In this document: piece by piece, positions 32,949-47,680 of the stretch
Layout: every line of letters begins with the position of its first letter
How positions within the stretch are numbered: the first letter of the stretch is position 1
Source: Microcella flavibacter
GTDB taxonomy: Bacteria > Actinomycetota > Actinomycetes > Actinomycetales > Microbacteriaceae
Direction: 5' to 3'
Length of the DNA: 64,000 nucleotides
NCBI RefSeq assembly: GCF_012530535.1
Contig: NZ_CP051299.1
Location: forward strand, 434,001-498,000
The notes under the pieces: model-generated
Told to the model about the DNA's origin: nothing
Database searches by the model: none
Seen by the model: only the letters and a program-made list of their open reading frames with translations
Made by a program: the position numbers and the translations under genes

Positions 32949-34172
32949 ATGCGCAAGCACGTGGCAATGGGTGCCGCCGTCGCGGCGTCCGCCCTCCTCC
33001 TCGCCGGCTGCAGCAGCCCGGCGGCCGAGACCCCCGAGGAGTCGACCGGCAGCGCCGGCGAGATCGTCATCTGGACCGACGCCGAGCGCGAGGCCGCCAT
33101 CACCGCCGCCGCCGAGGAGTTCGAGGCCGAGACCGGGGCGACGGTCACCCTCGTGCAGAAGAACTTCGAGGATCTGCGCAACGACTTCATCGCGCAGGTG
33201 CCGACCGGCGAGGGCCCCGACATCACCGTCGGTGCGCACGACTGGCTCGGTGCGCTCGTCACCGCCGGCGTCGTCGACACGATCGACCTCGGCGAGCGCG
33301 CGGCCGACTTCGAGCAGGTCGCCATCGACGCCATGACCTACGAGGGCCAGCTCTACGCGCTTCCCTACTCGCTCGAGACCATCGCCCTGCTGCAGAACAC
33401 CGCGCTCGTGGGCGACGAGGCCCCCGCCACCTGGGACGACATGATCGCCAGCGGGCTCGCCGCCGGCACCGAGCGCCCCTTCGTCATCAACACCAACGGC
33501 GAGAGCGGCGACGGCTACACGATGTACGGCCTGCAGACCTCGTTCGGTGCCCCCGTCTTCGTGCAGGACGACTCGGGCTCGTACACGACCGAGGTCGGCA
33601 TGGGCGGCGCGCAGGGCGAGGCCTTCGCGCAGTGGCTCGCCGAGAACGGCACCGCCGGCACCGGCTACCTGTCGACGACCGTCGACTACGACATCAACAA
33701 CGAGCTGTTCAACAGCGGCCAGGCGCCGTACACGATCCAGGGCCCCTGGGCGATCAGCGCCTTCCCCGACGTCGACGTCGCCGTGAACCCCATCCCCTCG
33801 GCCGGCGGCGAGACCGCCGCCCCGTTCGTGGGCGTGCAGGGCTTCTTCCTCAGCTCGCAGAGCGACAACGCGCTGCTCGCGACGGACTTCCTCGTCAACC
33901 ACCTCGCCACCGACGACGCGCAGCGCGCCCTGTACGAGGCCGACCCGCGCATCCCGGCCCTGACGGTGCTCGCCGACGAGGTCGCCAGCGACCCGATCAT
34001 CGCGGGCTTCCTCGCCTCGGCCCAGGGCGGCGTGCCCATGCCGAGCATCCCCGAGATGGGCTCGGTCTGGGACTTCTGGAACGCCGCCGAGGCGCAGATC
34101 ATCAACGGGGCCGACCCGGTGACGACCTGGAACCAGATGATCACCGACCTCGAGGCCGCGCTCGCCGGGTGA
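32949..34172 (+). CDS. Sugar ABC transporter substrate-binding lipoprotein (MalE/GanS-like)
   Basis: A 407-aa solute-binding protein anchored outside the membrane. The signal peptide ends in the lipobox LLAGC. The mature part has EIVIWTDAEREAAI, the GPDITVGAHDWLG block, LYALPYSLETIALLQN and IQGPWAISAF, as in maltodextrin/galacto-oligosaccharide binders. The start has GAAAGGAA upstream. It lies between GH42 and two permeases, so galacto-oligosaccharides are the likely ligand. Confidence 0.93.
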   Translation: MRKHVAMGAAVAASALLLAGCSSPAAETPEESTGSAGEIVIWTDAEREAAITAAAEEFEAETGATVTLVQKNFEDLRNDFIAQVPTGEGPDITVGAHDWLGALVTAGVVDTIDLGERAADFEQVAIDAMTYEGQLYALPYSLETIALLQNTALVGDEAPATWDDMIASGLAAGTERPFVINTNGESGDGYTMYGLQTSFGAPVFVQDDSGSYTTEVGMGGAQGEAFAQWLAENGTAGTGYLSTTVDYDINNELFNSGQAPYTIQGPWAISAFPDVDVAVNPIPSAGGETAAPFVGVQGFFLSSQSDNALLATDFLVNHLATDDAQRALYEADPRIPALTVLADEVASDPIIAGFLASAQGGVPMPSIPEMGSVWDFWNAAEAQIINGADPVTTWNQMITDLEAALAG

Positions 34173-34178
34173 CCTCCC

Positions 34179-34216
34179 CCCGGTGCGGGGCGGCCTCGCC
34201 GCCGCCCCGCACCGGG
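34179..34216 (+). promoter_or_regulatory. Strong intercistronic stem-loop after the sugar-binding protein gene
   Basis: CCCGGTGCGGGGCGGC (34179-34194) and its perfect complement (34201-34216) form a 16-bp stem with a 6-nt loop directly behind the stop codon. No T-run follows. As known for malE-malF, such a hairpin may protect or partly terminate the transcript, so that more binding protein than permease is made. Confidence 0.65.
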
Positions 34217-34250
34217 CTCCCGCACCACCACCCCCACGACAGGAGATGAC

Positions 34251-35854
34251 ATGACGGTGCAGCTCGACGCGCCGCGCACGACGGCGCCGATCGCCCGGCG
34301 CCCGCTGGAGCCGCGACGACGCGGATTCGGCTGGGGCTTCATCGTGAAGCTCGCGCTGCTGGCCCTCGTCAACGCGGTCGGCATCACGGTGATCCTCGCC
34401 GCGTGGCGCACCGAGGCGTGGGTCATCCTCATCGCCTCGATCGTGCTGCTCGTCATCGTCGACGCGGTCTACCTCGCGAAGCGCGCCCTGCCGCTGAAGT
34501 ACTTGCTGCCGGGCCTCAGCTTCCTCCTCATCTTCCAGATCTTCACGCTCGGCTACACCGGCTACGTCGCCTTCACGAACTACGGCTCGGGCCACGCGGG
34601 CTCGATGGAGCAGGCCGTCGAGGCCGCGCTCATCCAGGGCGAGCAGCGCGTCGAGGGCGCGGCGACCTACCCGCTGGCGATCGTGCAGCGCGGCGACGAG
34701 CTCGGCTTCGCCATCGTCGACGACGGCGGGGTGCGCGTCGGCAGCGAGCTCGAGCCCCTGAGCGAGGCGGGCGGGGCATCCCTCGACGACGACCGCCCCG
34801 TCGACGTGCCCGGCTGGGAGGTGCTGCCCCGTGCGGCGGTGCTCTCCGACCCGGAGCTGCAGGAGCGCGTCGTGAACCTGCGCGTCGCGGTGTCGGACGA
34901 CCCCGAGGACGGCTCGATCCGCACCCGCGACGGCACCTCCGGCTCGATCTACAGCTCGACCCTCTCCTGGGACGAGCAGGCGATGACCATCAGCGACAGC
35001 GAGACCGGCCTCGTCTACGCCGCCGACGACCGCGGCAACTTCGTCGCGCAGGACGGCTCGCGGCTCGCCGCCGGCTGGTACGTGCCCGTCGGCTTCGACA
35101 ACTTCGTGCGGGCCTTCACCGACACCGCTCTCGCCGCCCCGCTCTTCGAGGTCACGCTCTGGACCTTCGCCTTCGCGATCCTCACCGTGCTGTCGAGCTT
35201 CGGCCTCGGGCTGCTCTTCGCGATCATCTACAACGACCCGCGGGTGCGGGCGCGCAAGCTGCTGCGCACGCTCTTCATCCTCCCGTACGCGTTCCCGGCC
35301 TTCATGTCGGCCCTCCTCTGGCGCGGGATGCTCAACAGCGAGTTCGGCGTCATCAACGACCTCTTCTTCTTCGGCGCCGACATCAACTGGCTCGGCGACC
35401 CGTTCCTGGCGAAGTTCGCGGTGCTCTGGGTGAACCTGTGGCTGAGCTTCCCGTACTGGTTCCTGGTCTGCACGGGGGCCCTGCAGGCCCTCCCCGGAGA
35501 GACGCTCGAGGCCGCCACCATCGACGGCGCGGGCCCGTGGCGGCGCTTCCGGTCGATCATCCTGCCGCTGCTGCTCGTGTCGACCGCGCCGCTGGCGATC
35601 GCCTCCTTCGCCTTCAACTTCAACAACTTCACGATCATCTACATGCTCACCGGGGGAGGGCCGGCCTTCCCGAGCTCATCCTCCGGACTCGGCTCGACCG
35701 ACATCCTCATCTCGGCGATCTACCAGATCTCCGGCGTCGCGGGCGGCACGGCCGACTACGGCCTCGCGAGCGCCCTCTCGATCATCGTCTTCATCGTGAT
35801 CGGCGTCATCTCCGCCCTGGCCTTCCGCCAGACCCGAAAGCTCGAGGAGTACCA

Positions 35855-35858
<4 letters not shown>
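34251..35858 (+). CDS. Sugar ABC transporter permease (MalF-like)
   Basis: An inner-membrane permease of 535 aa. Three N-terminal helices are followed by a large extracytoplasmic domain (about residues 110-280, similar to the MalF P2 loop), then five or so helices. The ATPase-contact EAA motif is EAATIDGAGPWRRF, near residue 420. The last residues overlap the start of the second permease by 4 nt. It works with the upstream binding protein. Confidence 0.93.
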
Positions 35859-39626
<3,768 letters not shown>

Positions 39627-39650
39627 TGGACCGGGCGCCAGCCCGATGAC

Positions 39651-39687
39651 GAAGGGCCCGGAACCGCGATGCGGTTCCGGGCCCTTC
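39651..39687. terminator. Perfect 17-bp hairpin terminator between the GH53 gene and tRNA-Pro
   Basis: GAAGGGCCCGGAACCGC (39651-39667) pairs exactly with 39671-39687 around a 3-nt loop. It lies between the end of the galactanase gene and the 3' end of the convergent tRNA gene and probably stops both. Confidence 0.85.
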
Positions 39688-39694
39688 CGTGCTG

Positions 39695-39768
39695 TCGGGG
39701 TAACAGGATTTGAACCTGCGGCCTCGTCGTCCCGAACGACGCGCGCTACCAAGCTGCGCCATACCCCG
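39695..39768 (-). tRNA. tRNA-Pro (anticodon CGG)
   Basis: On the minus strand a full cloverleaf is found. The acceptor is CGGGGTA with TACCCCG, the D-arm GCGC/GCGC with GGTA in the loop, the anticodon stem CGTCG/CGACG with loop TTCGGGA (anticodon CGG), and the T-arm GCAGG TTCAAAT CCTGT. The length is 74 nt. The 3' CCA is not encoded. Confidence 0.95.
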
Positions 39769-39792
39769 GTGCGCCGCTTTCGCGGCAACCCG

Positions 39793-40743
39793 TCAAGAAT
39801 AGCCGATGTCGTCGGGCACCAGTGTCACGAGCACCGCTTCGGGCGGGCAGGCGAAGCGGATGGGGGCGTAGATCGAGTGCCCGAGCCCCGCGGAGACGTT
39901 CAGGTACGAGGCATGGTGGGCGTGCTGCCAGAGGCTCAGACCGCGAGCCTGGCGACGGGGGATGTCGCAGTTGGTCACGATCGCTCCGAAGCCCGGCAGG
40001 GCGACCTGGCCGCCGTGCGTGTGGCCGGCGAAGATCACGTCGGCGGCCTGGTTCGTCAGGGCGTCGAGCACCCGGCGGTACGGGGCGTGGGTGACGCCGA
40101 TGACGACGGCGGGGTCGTCGGTGTCGTCCTCGTCGAGCTCGCGCAGGGCATCCATCAGCCCTGGGAGTGCGTCGAGGCGGTCCCAGCCCCGGTGGGCGTC
40201 GTTCGTGCCCATGAACTCGATGATCGAGCCCTTGATCGTCAGCTGCGCGACGTCGTTGTTGAGCGAGTGCCAGCCGAAGCGCTCGGTGAAGAGCCGCTCC
40301 ATGGCGTCGACGTCGAGCGGGGCGGCGGTGTCGCCGTGGCCGCCCTTCGACGGTCCGGTGAGATAGCGCAGCGGGTTCTTGAACTGCGGCTCGACGTAGT
40401 CGTTCGAGCCGTTGACGAACACGCCCGGCACTCCGTCGAGCGGGGCGAGGGCCTCCGCGAGCGCCGGCAGGGCATCCCGGTGCCCCATGTTGTCGCCCGT
40501 GTTGACGACGAGGTCGGGCTCGAGCGCGGCGAGCCCGCGCACCCAGTCGATGCGATGCTGCTGCCAGGGAGCCAGGTGCAGGTCGCTGAGGTGCAGCACC
40601 CGGATCGGGTCCGCCCCGGGCGCGAGCGCGGGCACCGTCTCGCGGCGCAGGCCGTAGGCGCGGGGCTCGACGAGCGTCGCGTAGGCGGCCGCGGTCACGG
40701 CGAGGCCGAGGCCCGCCGCGACCGCGATGCCGGCTCTACTCAT
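39793..40743 (-). CDS. Membrane-anchored metallophosphoesterase
   Basis: A calcineurin-like phosphoesterase of 316 aa with an N-terminal membrane anchor. Metal-binding motifs appear in order: HLSDLHL (D-x-H), NTGDN (G-D), NGSNDY (in the place of GNHD), THAP and GHTHGGQ. The usual GNHD motif is changed to GSND, so one metal-ligand/catalytic His is lost and activity may differ. The ATG at 40743 overlaps the PBP stop by 8 nt, so it is translated together with the PBP, suggesting a cell-envelope substrate. Confidence 0.9.
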   Translation of the reverse strand: MSRAGIAVAAGLGLAVTAAAYATLVEPRAYGLRRETVPALAPGADPIRVLHLSDLHLAPWQQHRIDWVRGLAALEPDLVVNTGDNMGHRDALPALAEALAPLDGVPGVFVNGSNDYVEPQFKNPLRYLTGPSKGGHGDTAAPLDVDAMERLFTERFGWHSLNNDVAQLTIKGSIIEFMGTNDAHRGWDRLDALPGLMDALRELDEDDTDDPAVVIGVTHAPYRRVLDALTNQAADVIFAGHTHGGQVALPGFGAIVTNCDIPRRQARGLSLWQHAHHASYLNVSAGLGHSIYAPIRFACPPEAVLVTLVPDDIGYS

Positions 40744-43333
40744 CGTCGCCGCCGCCACCGTTTCCCGGAGGAGGCGTCGCGCCGCCGCCGTTGCCGCCGC
40801 CGCTGGCGCAGCTGACCTGCGACACGGCGATGGTGATGGTGGTTCCGCGGTTGGTCACGGTGCCGGGCGCGGGGTTCTGCGCGACGACGCGGCCGGCGGT
40901 GGCGGGGTCGGCGCCGGCCGGAAGTCCCTCGCAGACGACGGCGACGTTCGAGAAACCGGCGGCGGTCAGGGCCGAGCGGGCCTGGTTCTGGTCGAATCCG
41001 GGCGACACCACGTCGGGAACGCCGGCGTTCTGACCGTTGCTCGGGCGCAGCACCACGGTCTGACCGCGGGAGAGGGTCGAGCCCGGCCCCGGGTCGGTCT
41101 GGGCGACGACGCCCTCGGCGCGGTCGGAGTCGACGGGATCGCCGACCTGCACGCCGAAGCCGAGCGCCTCGAGCGCTGCACGGGCGGAGTCGATGTTCTG
41201 CCCGATGACGTTGGGCAGGGTCACGCCCGCGCCGCGCTGCAGCCGGTCGGAGGCGTCGGGCAGCGCCTGGCCGCCGTACTGCGCGTTGACGCCGCCCTGC
41301 AGGGTGCGCCAGATCTCGTGGCGGATGTTGCCGCCCAGCCCGTAGCGGCGCACGTCGATCCGCTCGATGATGTTGCCGACCCAGACGGCGGTCGAGGCGG
41401 AGGTGCTGCCGCCGACCATCCAGGTGTGCTCGGTGAGGTCGGTCGTGCCGGTCTTGCCGAACATCGGCACCCCGTCGCGCGGGTTCGAGCGGGTGCCGGT
41501 GCCGTTCGTCAGCACGCCCTCGAGGGCGAAGGTGGTCGCCGCGGCGATCTCCTGCGGGATGCCCTGTCGGCAGTCCTGCGCCTGACCGGGCAGCTCCTCA
41601 CCGTCGCGGTCGACGATGCGCTCGACGGCGTAGGGCTCGCAGAAGAGGCCGCCCGCGCCGAGGGCGGCGGATGCCGCGGCCATCGTCATCGGGGCCTGCT
41701 CGTTCGAGCCGAGCACCGCGCCCGGGGTGACGCCGAGCTCGGCGCCGTCGGCGCGGTGGACACCGAGCGCCTCCGCGGAGTCGCGGATCGCGCACTGATC
41801 CATCTGTTGCGCCATGGCGACATACGCCGTGTTAATCGATTGAACGGTCGCATTGAGGACGGTCGTCCGTGCGGGCGTCGGTCCGGCATTCGCGGGGTTG
41901 TACGCGGCGCCGCTGAAGTTTGCGCAGGAGGCCGGGAAGGATGCCTGCGGGAACGGGCGGCGGCTCGAGTTCACGACCTCGTTCAGCCCGCGACCCTCCT
42001 GCAGCCACTGCACGAGCGCGAAGATCTTGTAGGTCGATCCGGTCGGGAACCCGGTCGAGCCGCCGTACTGCTGATCGGTCGAGAAGTTCACCGTCGTCTG
42101 GTTGATGTCGGCCGGGTCGAGGCCGTAGCGCTTGTTCTGGGCCATGACCAGGATGCGGCCCGTGCCGCTCTGCACGGTGACGGCGGAGGAGCCGAGGGCG
42201 AGCTGCGTGACGTCGCTCGGCGCGACCTCCCAGATCTTGTCCTGCGCGGGCTGCTGCAGCGTCATGTTCAGGGTCGTGTAGACCTCGTACCCGCCGGTGC
42301 GCCAGTTCGCCTGACGCTCCTCGGGTGTCGCGCCGAGCGACTCGAGCTCGGGCACGAGGCGCACGACGTAGTCGCAGAAGAATTTGGCGTAGTCGTTGCC
42401 GGCGATGCAGCCGGCACGCGGGGCGGAAGGGCGCACGAAGTTCTCGTCCACGGGGATCGCCACGGCCTCGTCGTGCTCGGCCTGGGTGATGAAGCCCTCG
42501 CTGAGCATGAAGCCGAGGATGACGTTGCGACGCTCCTGGTTCGCGGCGTAGTTGTCGGGCGTGCCGAGCGACCGGGCGCCGGGCTGCTGCACGATCGCGA
42601 CGAGGCTCGCGGCCTGCGCGGGCGTCGCGTCGATCGCGTTGATGCTGAAGTACTGCTGCGCGGCTGCCTGGATGCCGTAGGTGTTGCCGCCGAAGCCCGC
42701 GATGTTGAGGTAGCCCACGAGGATCTCGTCCTTCGTGTACTCCTTCTCGAGGCTGATGGCGAGCTTCGCCTCGTTGAGCTTGCGCTCGAGGGTGCTGAGC
42801 TGGCACTCGTCGATGCCCGCGCGCTCGGCCTCGATGTCGCCGTTCGAGGAGACGATGGCCTCCTGGATGCAGACGTTCTTGATGTACTGCTGCGTCAGCG
42901 TCGAGGCGCCCTGCAGGCTGTCGCTCGTCGCGTTGTTGACCGCGGCGCGGATGATGCCCTGCGCATCCACCCCGTTGTGCTCGTAGAAGCGACGGTCCTC
43001 GCCGGCGATCGTGGCGCCGATGATGTACGGCGAGATCTCCTCCATCGACACCTCCTCGCGGTTCTGGTCGTAGACCTCGGCGATGGGGGTGTAGCCGGCG
43101 GCAGGATCGTTCGTGTTCTGGGCGAAGATCGTGTTGCGCTGCGAGAGCTCGTTGATGCGCACGTAGCTCGGCAGCGACTCGAAGATGCCGATCGTGTTGC
43201 TGGCGGCCATGCTCGTGACGGCGATGGCGGGGGTGACCATGACGGTCACGAGGAGCCCGGCGAGGGCGCTGAGCACCAGCAGACCGGTGAAGGCTCCTGC
43301 GGCGCTGGAGGCCGTCTTCTTCTGGGCAGACAT
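40736..43333 (-). CDS. Class A penicillin-binding protein (transglycosylase/transpeptidase) with PASTA domains
   Basis: A bifunctional peptidoglycan synthase of 865 aa. After one N-terminal membrane helix comes the GT51 domain with AGEDRRFYEHNGVD and GASTLTQQ. The transpeptidase domain has the active Ser433 in GSTYK, an SxN-type motif (SINTAY) and Lys627 in FGKTGTTD. Two PASTA repeats (about residues 700-835) follow, then a Gly/Pro tail. A TACCCT box (minus strand, 43341-43346) ends 7 nt before the ATG and no ribosome-binding site is visible, so the mRNA is probably leaderless. Confidence 0.95.
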   Translation of the reverse strand: MSAQKKTASSAAGAFTGLLVLSALAGLLVTVMVTPAIAVTSMAASNTIGIFESLPSYVRINELSQRNTIFAQNTNDPAAGYTPIAEVYDQNREEVSMEEISPYIIGATIAGEDRRFYEHNGVDAQGIIRAAVNNATSDSLQGASTLTQQYIKNVCIQEAIVSSNGDIEAERAGIDECQLSTLERKLNEAKLAISLEKEYTKDEILVGYLNIAGFGGNTYGIQAAAQQYFSINAIDATPAQAASLVAIVQQPGARSLGTPDNYAANQERRNVILGFMLSEGFITQAEHDEAVAIPVDENFVRPSAPRAGCIAGNDYAKFFCDYVVRLVPELESLGATPEERQANWRTGGYEVYTTLNMTLQQPAQDKIWEVAPSDVTQLALGSSAVTVQSGTGRILVMAQNKRYGLDPADINQTTVNFSTDQQYGGSTGFPTGSTYKIFALVQWLQEGRGLNEVVNSSRRPFPQASFPASCANFSGAAYNPANAGPTPARTTVLNATVQSINTAYVAMAQQMDQCAIRDSAEALGVHRADGAELGVTPGAVLGSNEQAPMTMAAASAALGAGGLFCEPYAVERIVDRDGEELPGQAQDCRQGIPQEIAAATTFALEGVLTNGTGTRSNPRDGVPMFGKTGTTDLTEHTWMVGGSTSASTAVWVGNIIERIDVRRYGLGGNIRHEIWRTLQGGVNAQYGGQALPDASDRLQRGAGVTLPNVIGQNIDSARAALEALGFGVQVGDPVDSDRAEGVVAQTDPGPGSTLSRGQTVVLRPSNGQNAGVPDVVSPGFDQNQARSALTAAGFSNVAVVCEGLPAGADPATAGRVVAQNPAPGTVTNRGTTITIAVSQVSCASGGGNGGGATPPPGNGGGGDDE

Positions 43334-43384
43334 AAGATCAAGGGTACGCGAGTTCGATGACGATCACTCTGAACGGAGCCTTTC

Positions 43385-43540
43385 GTGACCCAATGGGAGT
43401 ACTTGACGACCCCCCTGATGATCCACACGACCGCCGCCATCCTGAACAACTGGGGCGAGCAGGGCTGGGAGCTCGTGCAGGTGGTCACCGGCCCCGAGGG
43501 CGGGCTGGTCGCCTACCTCAAGCGGCCCAAGGCGGTCTGA
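43385..43540 (+). CDS. DUF4177 small protein
   Basis: A 51-residue reading frame starting with GTG and reading VTQWEYLTTPL, followed by LNNWGEQGWELVQV and ending in KRPKAV. The W-E-Y start and the GWELV block are typical of the small DUF4177 family seen beside ridA in actinobacteria. GGAG lies about six bases upstream. It ends one base before the ridA start and is divergent from the PBP gene. The function is unknown. Confidence 0.85.
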   Translation: MTQWEYLTTPLMIHTTAAILNNWGEQGWELVQVVTGPEGGLVAYLKRPKAV

Positions 43541-43541
43541 G

Positions 43542-44003
43542 GTGAGCACGATCGACGCGCGCCTCGCCGAGCTCGGCATCAGCATCCCGCCGCTGGCGAA
43601 GCCCGTCGCGGTCTACGTTCCCGCCGTGATCAGCGGCCACCACGTGTTCACCTCGGGCCAGCTGCCCTTCGTCGACGGCGCGCTGCCGGCGACCGGCAAG
43701 GTCGGCGCGGAGGTCGCGGCCGAGGACGCCGCCCGGTACGCCGGGCAGTGCGCCCTCAACGCGCTCGCCGCGGTGCAGAGCGTCATCGGCTCGCTCGACC
43801 GCATCACGCGCATCGTCAAGGTCACCGGCTTCGTCGCCTCGGCGCCCGACTTCACCGGCCAGCCCGCCGTGCTCAACGGCGCGAGCGAGCTGCTCGGCAG
43901 CATCTTCGGCGACGTCGGCGTGCACGCCCGCAGCGCCGTCGGCGTCGCGGTGCTGCCGCTCGACGCCCCGGTCGAGGTGGAGCTCGTCGTCGAGTTCGCC
44001 TGA
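43542..44003 (+). CDS. RidA/YjgF family protein
   Basis: A 153-aa member of the RidA family, whose founding members deaminate reactive enamine/imine intermediates. Features are VYVPAVISGHHVFTSGQLP, AARYAGQCALNALAAV, VKVTGFVAS and HARSAVGVAVLP, the last containing the conserved Arg needed for deaminase activity in RidA. The start is GTG directly after the DUF4177 stop. A hairpin terminator follows. Confidence 0.93.
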   Translation: MSTIDARLAELGISIPPLAKPVAVYVPAVISGHHVFTSGQLPFVDGALPATGKVGAEVAAEDAARYAGQCALNALAAVQSVIGSLDRITRIVKVTGFVASAPDFTGQPAVLNGASELLGSIFGDVGVHARSAVGVAVLPLDAPVEVELVVEFA

Positions 44004-44014
44004 CGACCGACCGC

Positions 44015-44056
44015 ACGACGAAGGGGGCCGCCCCGCAGGACGGCCTCCTTCGTCGT
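44015..44056. terminator. Hairpin terminator between ridA and acs
   Basis: ACGACGAAGG (44015-44024) pairs with CCTTCGTCGT (44047-44056), and an inner GGCCG/CGGCC extends the stem. It lies between convergent genes and can act in both directions. Confidence 0.8.
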
Positions 44057-44074
44057 CTCCGATCTCGGGATGCT

Positions 44075-46039
<1,965 letters not shown>

Positions 46040-46274
46040 CGTCATCCTTGGTCGATGTGCGGACTGAGCCTGGTAAGCCGCAACGGTGGGGGTTTACGGC
46101 TCGATCCTACGAGTCGCGGCGCTCGCGCCGGGTGCACGTCGGCGCGGTGCGATGAGCGCGCACGACGAGGCGACGAGCGGTCCGCAGGGCGCCACGAGGG
46201 GGTCTGCGACCCCGGGTGTTCGGCCCCCGAACGAGCGTCGGCACTTCGGGGGACAAATCGGGGGGCGTTTCGGC

Positions 46275-46310
46275 TTGACGTCGACCGCGTGAAGGGTGAG
46301 ACTGATCACC
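46275..46310 (+). promoter_or_regulatory. Possible promoter upstream of the Tad locus
   Basis: TTGACG (46275-46280) and GAGACT (46298-46303) stand 17 nt apart. The -10 lies inside the inverted repeat GGTGA (46295-46299) / TCACC (46306-46310), an operator-like arrangement. Further upstream, the part of the gap nearest acs holds a CCCCCGAA/TTCGGGGG inverted repeat (46224-46252) but no gene. Confidence 0.5.
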
Positions 46311-46327
46311 GTCAGCAGCAATACTGA

Positions 46328-46506
46328 CCACGCGGCGCGAACGATTCCCCCCGATCACGCGCCGCGGTGGCGGCGCCCCTGTCCCCCCCAAGTGCGGGCG
46401 CCGCCCCCCCTCTTCACCTGCATCACCCGCGACCGGCGCGGACTGCGACCCCGCAGCCCCTGCGCTCCCGCAGCCGTCGACGGCCCCTCCTCCCCAGGAG
46501 GGGCCG
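46328..46506 (+). ncRNA. Candidate structured RNA with terminal hairpin, upstream of tadA
   Basis: No convincing coding region exists here, but five hairpins follow one another. They are CCACGCGGCGCG with CGCGCCGCGGTGG (46328-46370), GGCGGCGCCC with GGGCGCCGCC (46369-46405), two copies of CTGCG-4 nt-CGCAG (46443-46456 and 46460-46473), and a perfect CGGCCCCTCCT/AGGAGGGGCCG hairpin (46481-46506). The last resembles a terminator. With the promoter at 46275-46303 this would be a transcript of about 190 nt. It could be a separate small RNA or a long tadA leader; there is no expression evidence. Confidence 0.35.
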
Positions 46507-46573
46507 TTCGTCGTCGTCCCCGGATGCCCGCTCGCGCCCGGTCCGCGCTCCCGACCTCGTCGACCATCGTCGG

Positions 46574-47680
46574 GTGCATCCCGAGCCCTTCCTCCCCGTC
46601 GACCCGCGGCACCGCCCCCCTGCCGACCCCGGGTCGCGCGCGGCGGGGCCGCCCGGCCCCGCCGGCTCCGCTCGATCCGGCGACCGCCGGCTGGAGCCGG
46701 CGGTCGCCGAGGCCCTCGGCCCGCTCGCCCCGGTCGTCGCCGACGCGGCGGCGACCGACGTCTTCGTGACGGGCGACGGCCGCGTGTGGGCCGACGCCGG
46801 CGGCGGGGCGCGGCCCGTGCCGGGCATCCGCCTCGGGGCGGAGGACGCGAGGGCGCTCGCCGTGCGCCTGATCGAGGCGGGAGGGCGGCACGTCGACGAG
46901 GCGACGCCGTGCGCCGACGTGCGGCTGGGGGAGGGGATGCGCGTGCACGTCGCCCTGCCGCCGGTCGCCTGGGCGGGCACCGCGATCTCGCTCCGCCTTC
47001 CGCGCGTGCGCCGGGTCGCGCTCGACGACGCCGGGCTGCCTCGCGTGGTCGTGGAGCGACTGCGCCGCGCGCTCCGCGAGCGCAGCACGGTGCTCGTGAC
47101 GGGGGCGACGGGCAGCGGCAAGACCACTCTGCTCGGCGCGCTGCTCTCCCTCGCCGACGAGCGCGACCGGATCGTCGTCATCGAGGACGTCGCCGAGGCG
47201 CCCATCGAGCATCCGCACGTCGTCGGCCTCGAGTGCCGGCAGGCCAACCTCGAGGGGGCGGGCGAGGTCGATCTGGCCCGCCTCGTGCGCGAGGCCCTGC
47301 GGATGCGCCCGGATCGCCTCGTTGTGGGCGAGTGCCGCGGCGCGGAGGTGCGCGAGTTCCTCGCCGCACTCAACACCGGGCACCGCGGGGGCGCCGGCAC
47401 GCTGCACGCGAACTCCCTCGCCGATGTGCCGAGCCGGCTGGAGGCCGTCGGCATGATCGCCGGCCTCGATCCGCTCGCCCTCGCCCGGCAGGCGATGAGC
47501 GGCATCGACCTCGTCGTGCATCTGCAGCGCGATGCCGCCGGCGGGCGCACCGCGGCGCTCGGCCGCTTCGTGCTGGATGCCCGTGAGCGCCTCGCCGTCG
47601 AGACGGTGCCGCTCGACGTGCCGCTCGACGTGCCGCTCGATCCGCCGTCGCCCGCGCCCGGCGACCCCGGTGCCGCATGA
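46574..47680 (+). CDS. TadA/VirB11-family pilus assembly ATPase
   Basis: A cytosolic secretion ATPase of about 368 aa that powers Tad-type pilus or pseudopilus assembly. It has Walker A GATGSGKTT (near nt 47100), an Asp-box/Walker B VVIEDVAE, the conserved RMRPDRLVVGECRG and the His-box region GHRGGAGTLHANS. The start is uncertain: GTG 46574 is the best in-frame candidate after the hairpins, with only a weak ribosome-binding site. The end contains a three-fold VPLD repeat. It overlaps the next gene by 4 nt. Confidence 0.88.
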   Translation: MHPEPFLPVDPRHRPPADPGSRAAGPPGPAGSARSGDRRLEPAVAEALGPLAPVVADAAATDVFVTGDGRVWADAGGGARPVPGIRLGAEDARALAVRLIEAGGRHVDEATPCADVRLGEGMRVHVALPPVAWAGTAISLRLPRVRRVALDDAGLPRVVVERLRRALRERSTVLVTGATGSGKTTLLGALLSLADERDRIVVIEDVAEAPIEHPHVVGLECRQANLEGAGEVDLARLVREALRMRPDRLVVGECRGAEVREFLAALNTGHRGGAGTLHANSLADVPSRLEAVGMIAGLDPLALARQAMSGIDLVVHLQRDAAGGRTAALGRFVLDARERLAVETVPLDVPLDVPLDPPSPAPGDPGAA

